Assembly (NCBI GenBank): GCA_900545915.1
Contig: URAV01000008.1
Location: 44,189-108,188, forward strand
DNA length: 64,000 bases
Direction: 5' to 3'
Origin: an uncultured Porphyromonadaceae bacterium
Lineage (GTDB): Bacteria > Bacteroidota > Bacteroidia > Bacteroidales > Coprobacteraceae
Below the pieces are notes generated by a model. It ran no database searches, was not told the origin of the DNA, and saw only the letters and a list, made by a program, of their open reading frames with translations. Position numbers and translations under genes: made by a program. Position 1 is the stretch's first letter. Each line of letters starts with the position of its first letter. Shown one piece after another: positions 60,664-64,000 of the stretch.

Positions 60664-61950
60664 TTATTGGTTTATTTTTGCGAGTCTTACCGATACGGCG
60701 TTTTTATGAGCGTCGAGCATTTCATTGGCGGCCATTGTCTCTATGGTGTTTCCGAGATTCTGCAGCCCTTTTCGGCTGATTTCCTGAAATGTTATCTTTC
60801 GTATAAAGCTGTCCAGATTTACTCCGCTGTAAGCTTTTGCATATCCGCTTGTCGGTAAGGTATGATTTGTTCCCGAAGCATAGTCTCCGGCACTTTCGGG
60901 AGTATATGGTCCGAGAAAGACAGATCCTGCATTGATGACCCTCTCTCCCAATTCTCGATAGTTACTGCTTTGAATGATGAGATGTTCGGGAGCATATTCA
61001 TTGGTAAGGTCGATGACTTCATCCCAGTTATTTAATAATACGAGACGACTGTGTTCTAATGATTTTTGAGCCAGATCTTTTCTGGGGAGCTGTTCGAGTT
61101 GACGTTCGATCTCTTGTTTTACGTTTTCGATCACCGATTTTTCGGTAGTGAGCAAAATCGATTGACTGTCTGCACCGTGTTCGGCTTGTGATAAAAAGTC
61201 CGAAGCCACAAATTCAGGAAAAGAAGAGCTGTCCGCAATAACTTCGACTTCTGATGGTCCGGCAGGCATATCTATTGCTACATCTTTCAGGCTCACGATC
61301 TGTTTTGCTGCGGTTACGTATTGGTTTCCGGGACCGAATATTTTATAAACTTTAGGAACACTTTCCGTGCCGTATGCCATTGCCCCGATTGCTTGAACGC
61401 CTCCTAATTTGAAGACTCTATCGACTCCGGCGGAGCGGGCAGCAAAGAGAATTGCCGGGTGGATGTTTCCGTTTGCGTTACACGGGCTGCACATGATGAT
61501 CTCACGGCAGCCGGCGATGCGAGCCGGTACGGCAAGCATTAGTACCGTAGAAAACAAAGGTGCTGTACCTCCCGGAATATAAAGTCCGACTCGTTCTATG
61601 CCTATTGCTTTTTGCCAGCATGTTACACCTTCTGTCGTTTCTATTTTTTGAGGTGTTATAGCCTGTGAAGCATGGAATTTAGCTATATTTTTTTTTGCGG
61701 TCAAAATTGCTTCTTTCAACTCTTCGTCAAGCAGATTTTCGGCTTCGGCGAATTCGTTTTCCTGAACTTCCAGTTCTGACAATCTGACTCCTTGAAATTG
61801 TTCTGTGTATGAACGCACCGAACAATCTCCGTTTTCCCGGATTTCGTTTAATATGTTTCTAACCTTTTCATGCAAGGCTAAAGTATCCAGATGAGGACGT
61901 TCTGTGATTTTGCTCCATTCGTCTCGAGAAGGATATTCGATGATTTCCAT
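60664..61950 (-). CDS. hisD: Histidinol dehydrogenase
   Basis: 428 residues. Conserved segments include GLYIPGGTAPLFSTVLMLAVPA, FGPGNQYVTAAKQIV, DMPAGPSEVEVIAD, FLSQAEHGADSQS and NAGSVFLGPYTPES.GDYASGTNH, which hold the zinc-binding and catalytic residues of HisD. It carries out the last two NAD-dependent oxidations to histidine. It starts one base after hisG ends. Confidence 0.97.
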   Translation of the reverse strand: MEIIEYPSRDEWSKITERPHLDTLALHEKVRNILNEIRENGDCSVRSYTEQFQGVRLSELEVQENEFAEAENLLDEELKEAILTAKKNIAKFHASQAITPQKIETTEGVTCWQKAIGIERVGLYIPGGTAPLFSTVLMLAVPARIAGCREIIMCSPCNANGNIHPAILFAARSAGVDRVFKLGGVQAIGAMAYGTESVPKVYKIFGPGNQYVTAAKQIVSLKDVAIDMPAGPSEVEVIADSSSFPEFVASDFLSQAEHGADSQSILLTTEKSVIENVKQEIERQLEQLPRKDLAQKSLEHSRLVLLNNWDEVIDLTNEYAPEHLIIQSSNYRELGERVINAGSVFLGPYTPESAGDYASGTNHTLPTSGYAKAYSGVNLDSFIRKITFQEISRKGLQNLGNTIETMAANEMLDAHKNAVSVRLAKINQ

Positions 61951-61951
61951 T

Positions 61952-62803
61952 TTATAATACCATTTTTTCGATGTTCAGTACCAATATACCTTCAGCTCCG
62001 GCAGTTTTTAGTTTATTGATGATTTCCCAAAAACGTTTTTCTTCAAGAACCGTATGCACCGAACTCCAACCCTCTTTTGCGAGAGGCATGATGGTGGGGC
62101 TTTTGATTCCCGGCAAAACCTCAAGTATTTTATCTAAAGAGTTATTGGGGACATTCATTAAGATATATTTTTTATCTTCTGCAGCTTGAACAGCATTTAT
62201 ACGGAATATCAGTTCATCAAGTATTTCGAGCTTTTCATCCGTCAGATTATTGTTGGCAATGAGTATAGCCTCTGATTCTACAACGACCTCGACTTCTTTC
62301 AGCCGGTTACTGACAAGGGTACTTCCTGAACTGACAATATCGAAAATCGCGTCGGCGAGACCTATTCCCGGAGCTATTTCTACCGATCCAGTAATGACGT
62401 GTATATCTGCATTTATGCAGTTGTCTTTTAGAAATTTATTTAAGATTACCGGGTAAGACGTTGCAATTTTACGTCCCGAAAACCATTCTAAACCTTGATA
62501 TTCTTCATCTTTAGGGATTGCGAGAGAAAGCCTGCATTTGCTAAATCCCAGATTTTTAACGATGCGAGCTTGCTTTTCTTTTTCCATAAATTCGTTTTTA
62601 CCCACTATTCCTATATCGGCAACGCCGGAAGCGACCGAATCAGGAATATCATCGTCTCTCAGAAAAAGAATTTCTACGGGAAAATTCCGGGCGGGAATCA
62701 ATAAAGTCCGTTTAGCTGAAGATAATTTGATTCCGGCTTCCGTGAGAAGTCCCATTGTGTCTTCATATAAACGACCTTTTGATTGAACAGCAATGCGTAA
62801 CAT
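61952..62803 (-). CDS. hisG: ATP phosphoribosyltransferase, long form
   Basis: 283 residues, which is the long HisG with a C-terminal ACT-like regulatory domain (about 210-283) and thus not dependent on HisZ. LRIAVQSKGRLYEDTMGLL is the typical start; GVADIGIVGKNEF and GIGLADAIFDIVSSGSTL form the PRPP/ATP site. It is the first committed and feedback-inhibited step of histidine synthesis. It heads hisGDCB behind a leader peptide and terminator typical of attenuation. Confidence 0.96.
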   Translation of the reverse strand: MLRIAVQSKGRLYEDTMGLLTEAGIKLSSAKRTLLIPARNFPVEILFLRDDDIPDSVASGVADIGIVGKNEFMEKEKQARIVKNLGFSKCRLSLAIPKDEEYQGLEWFSGRKIATSYPVILNKFLKDNCINADIHVITGSVEIAPGIGLADAIFDIVSSGSTLVSNRLKEVEVVVESEAILIANNNLTDEKLEILDELIFRINAVQAAEDKKYILMNVPNNSLDKILEVLPGIKSPTIMPLAKEGWSSVHTVLEEKRFWEIINKLKTAGAEGILVLNIEKMVL

Positions 62804-62850
62804 GATAAATTGTTTTTATAAGTTTATAAATTAATTTTGTTCCGGACATA

Positions 62851-62880
62851 AAAAAAGGCTTACCCGATTGGCAAGCCTTC
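62851..62880 (-). terminator. Attenuator terminator hairpin of the his operon
   Basis: On the minus strand GAAGGCTTGCC, four bases, GGGTAAGCC then T7. It lies between the leader peptide stop codon and hisG. Intrinsic termination here would shut off hisGDCB when histidyl-tRNA is plentiful. Confidence 0.8.
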
Positions 62881-62928
62881 TATTTATATTTCTTTTTTAC
62901 AATACAATTACAGCTCACCTCATTTGAG

Positions 62929-62970
62929 TTAAGAATGATGATGACCGTGATGTAAAGTAATATTTGTCAT
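62929..62970 (-). CDS. hisL: Histidine-rich leader peptide of the his operon
   Basis: ATG at 62970-62968 through TAA at 62931-62929 encodes MTNITLHHGHHHS, five histidines in 13 residues, in a two-plus-three cluster. It starts about 17 bases after the predicted transcription start and ends about 50 bases before the terminator hairpin. That is the classic layout for ribosome-mediated attenuation: stalling at the His codons for lack of charged tRNA should favour an alternative RNA fold and let transcription reach hisG. The competing antiterminator was not worked out in detail. Confidence 0.85.
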   Translation of the reverse strand: MTNITLHHGHHHS

Positions 62971-62991
62971 AAGTATTTTATTTTGACATTG

Positions 62992-63022
62992 CAAATGTAC
63001 ACTAAATATTATTATTTGCAAA
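62992..63022 (-). promoter_or_regulatory. Promoter of the his operon
   Basis: On the minus strand TTTG (63022-63019), 19 bases, TACATTTG (62999-62992), an essentially perfect Bacteroidetes promoter. Transcription would start about 17 bases before the leader-peptide ATG. Confidence 0.8.
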
Positions 63023-63080
63023 TAATATGGCGATTTTTCTTTTTGAATGTTTCTGAAAAAATGTCGAAACCGATAATTCG

Positions 63081-63503
63081 TTATTTATTTTTCTCTTTTG
63101 ACAGAGGAATGAAAGCTCCGAGAACGATACCGAATATTCCATAAGCGATAAGCATGCCGATTGTGTCTAATATAAGGTTGGGAATAAGTATATTATCTAC
63201 TGCTATATATAGTCCTATTTCCAATAATATGGCTATTACGATCCCGTATATCAATCCTCTTATCCAGTCGTTTTTTGCCCAGCTTAGTATTTTGATAAAG
63301 AAAAGACTGTATATGAATGCCAATATCCAGCCTGTAATTAATTGCAGGAAGAAAGCCCCTAAAATTGAATTGTCGGCTATTGACGATAAAAATATAGGAG
63401 AAATATAATTAAATGAGCCGCTGATATTTTCGATGAAAGAGACCAGTAATAAAGCAAGGGTTGCAAAGAATCCTCCTATGATAGGTTCTTGTATTTTTTT
63501 CAT
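63081..63503 (-). CDS. Small integral membrane protein of unknown function
   Basis: 140 residues with four predicted membrane helices (about 8-28, 45-70, 82-102 and 108-132), a basic cytoplasmic loop KILSWAKNDW and a charged C-terminus LSKEKNK. No family was recognised with certainty. It stands alone between the his operon leader and a truncated hydrolase gene. Confidence 0.65.
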   Translation of the reverse strand: MKKIQEPIIGGFFATLALLLVSFIENISGSFNYISPIFLSSIADNSILGAFFLQLITGWILAFIYSLFFIKILSWAKNDWIRGLIYGIVIAILLEIGLYIAVDNILIPNLILDTIGMLIAYGIFGIVLGAFIPLSKEKNK

Positions 63504-63619
63504 GTTGTTATAATTTTGCGGTTTGAGATAAGGATACGAACCGTATTCTGTATGCTGTTTATTCGTTCAAGTGTCTTCTCAACAAACCGGATGATTTGTT
63601 GATTAAACACATTTTACGG

Positions 63620-64000
63620 TCATTTTGTTTTTGTGTATTTATTTTTCTCAAGATATCTATTAACAACAGATGCCCCACTCAAAAAACTTCTGGATGTACT
63701 GTTGTATTTAACCAGCTGATTGTATGCCTCGTTGTCACTTACTGTGATCATCTCGCGAAGAAGTCCTTTTATCGTGGAACTGTATGACAAGTTTCCCTTT
63801 TGAATCTGATCAAAAGTCGATGCCATTACAAAAGGTTTGATTATACTCGCAGAATACATGGCACTTTCATTCAGATTGACCCCCCCGCCAGTCTTTAAAT
63901 CTTTCACATAAACTGACCATGAACCATAATAACTGTTCAACATCGTCCGCAGTTTTTTCTTCAGACTGCTGATCTCCATCTCTGCTTCCGTACATCTGCG
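63620..64000 (-). pseudogene. Serine beta-lactamase-like hydrolase, truncated (5' end outside window)
   Basis: The open frame enters from the right edge and ends at a TGA at 63622-63620; no stop is met up to position 64000. The class A-type SxxK motif appears as SASIIKPF and the SDN motif as VSDNEAYNQLV. The chain stops about 40 residues after SDN (..VNRYLEKNKYTKTK), whereas the family normally runs on for a further 100 residues or so to a KTG-type motif. It is therefore probably a 3'-truncated or frameshifted gene. The wording of the protein resembles Clostridia/Lachnospiraceae serine hydrolases more than Bacteroidales ones (recollection, not checked). It may be a transferred fragment or an assembly junction. 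Confidence 0.6.

Noticed and set aside
1..64000. CRISPR arrays, tRNA/rRNA genes, prophage or IS transposases
   Set aside because: No regularly spaced direct repeats, no tRNA/rRNA-like sequence and no transposase or phage protein motifs were seen.

Overview
The window looks like chromosomal DNA from a gut-type Bacteroidales bacterium. The evidence is the Rnf complex with a RseC-type gene, DUF4492 ahead of cydAB, a one-protein hybrid two-component regulator, a PF14121-type putative porin, a PF13568/DUF3575-like surface-protein set, and promoters with the Bacteroidetes pattern TTTG-N19/20-TAnnTTTG. A glycosidase ends in a type IX secretion (T9SS) sorting domain, which argues for a T9SS-bearing lineage (for example Barnesiellaceae or Coprobacter-like) rather than classical Bacteroides; that placement is inference. 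No rRNA, tRNA, CRISPR array, transposase or phage gene was seen.

Layout. 1-908: 3'-truncated sigma-54 activator gene. 1.1-5.2 kb: trehalose module (GH15 hydrolase and fused OtsA-OtsB). 5.6-11.1 kb: envelope operon of a DUF3575-type protein, a CarboxypepD_reg/OmpA-like/TPR protein and a 947-residue protein made of five tandem beta-barrel-like units. 11.2-19.1 kb: hybrid two-component regulator divergent from a LamG/GH30-type, T9SS-exported glycosidase. 19.2-22.9 kb: Dps-like ferritin, DUF4492, cydA, cydB. 23.0-28.4 kb: convergent rseC-rnfBCDGEA operon. 28.7-31.6 kb: rfbB, rfbA and two tandem sugar ketoisomerase cupins. 31.7-33.5 kb: small membrane protein and a fosmidomycin-resistance-type MFS transporter.

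33.6-41.0 kb is the most intriguing region. A five-gene envelope operon (barrel, imelysin lipoprotein, di-heme oxidoreductase lipoprotein, porin, c-type cytochrome lipoprotein) diverges from a hemerythrin/RIC-like gene and a LuxR-fold regulator that lacks the phospho-acceptor aspartate. The shared control region holds two TACC-type 7-2-7 inverted repeats resembling NarL sites. A related palindrome precedes the neighbouring cysK, which is followed by a second LuxR-type regulator. I infer an envelope iron/redox system under NarL-like control.

42.3-58.4 kb: MalY-type lyase, two GNAT enzymes, a LEA-like amphipathic helical protein, the aspT-aspD aspartate/alanine decarboxylation pair, a putative porin with a solute-binding-like protein, an HdeD-like protein, a tryptophan-rich exported protein, a FadL-type barrel, a Crp-family regulator and an EamA transporter. 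58.5-63.0 kb: hisGDCB, preceded by a leader peptide MTNITLHHGHHHS, a terminator hairpin and a near-perfect promoter, which is a classic attenuator arrangement. 63.0-64.0 kb: a small membrane protein and a fragment of a serine beta-lactamase-like hydrolase that stops soon after its SDN motif.

A roughly 180-bp intergenic repeat with about 20-bp terminal inverted repeats (full copies at 44901-45080 and 52001-52180, degraded copies at about 15304-15450 and 41046-41145, and solo or paired ends at 11114-11157, 56156-56177 and 58450-58471) is scattered across the window and looks like a MITE-type element.
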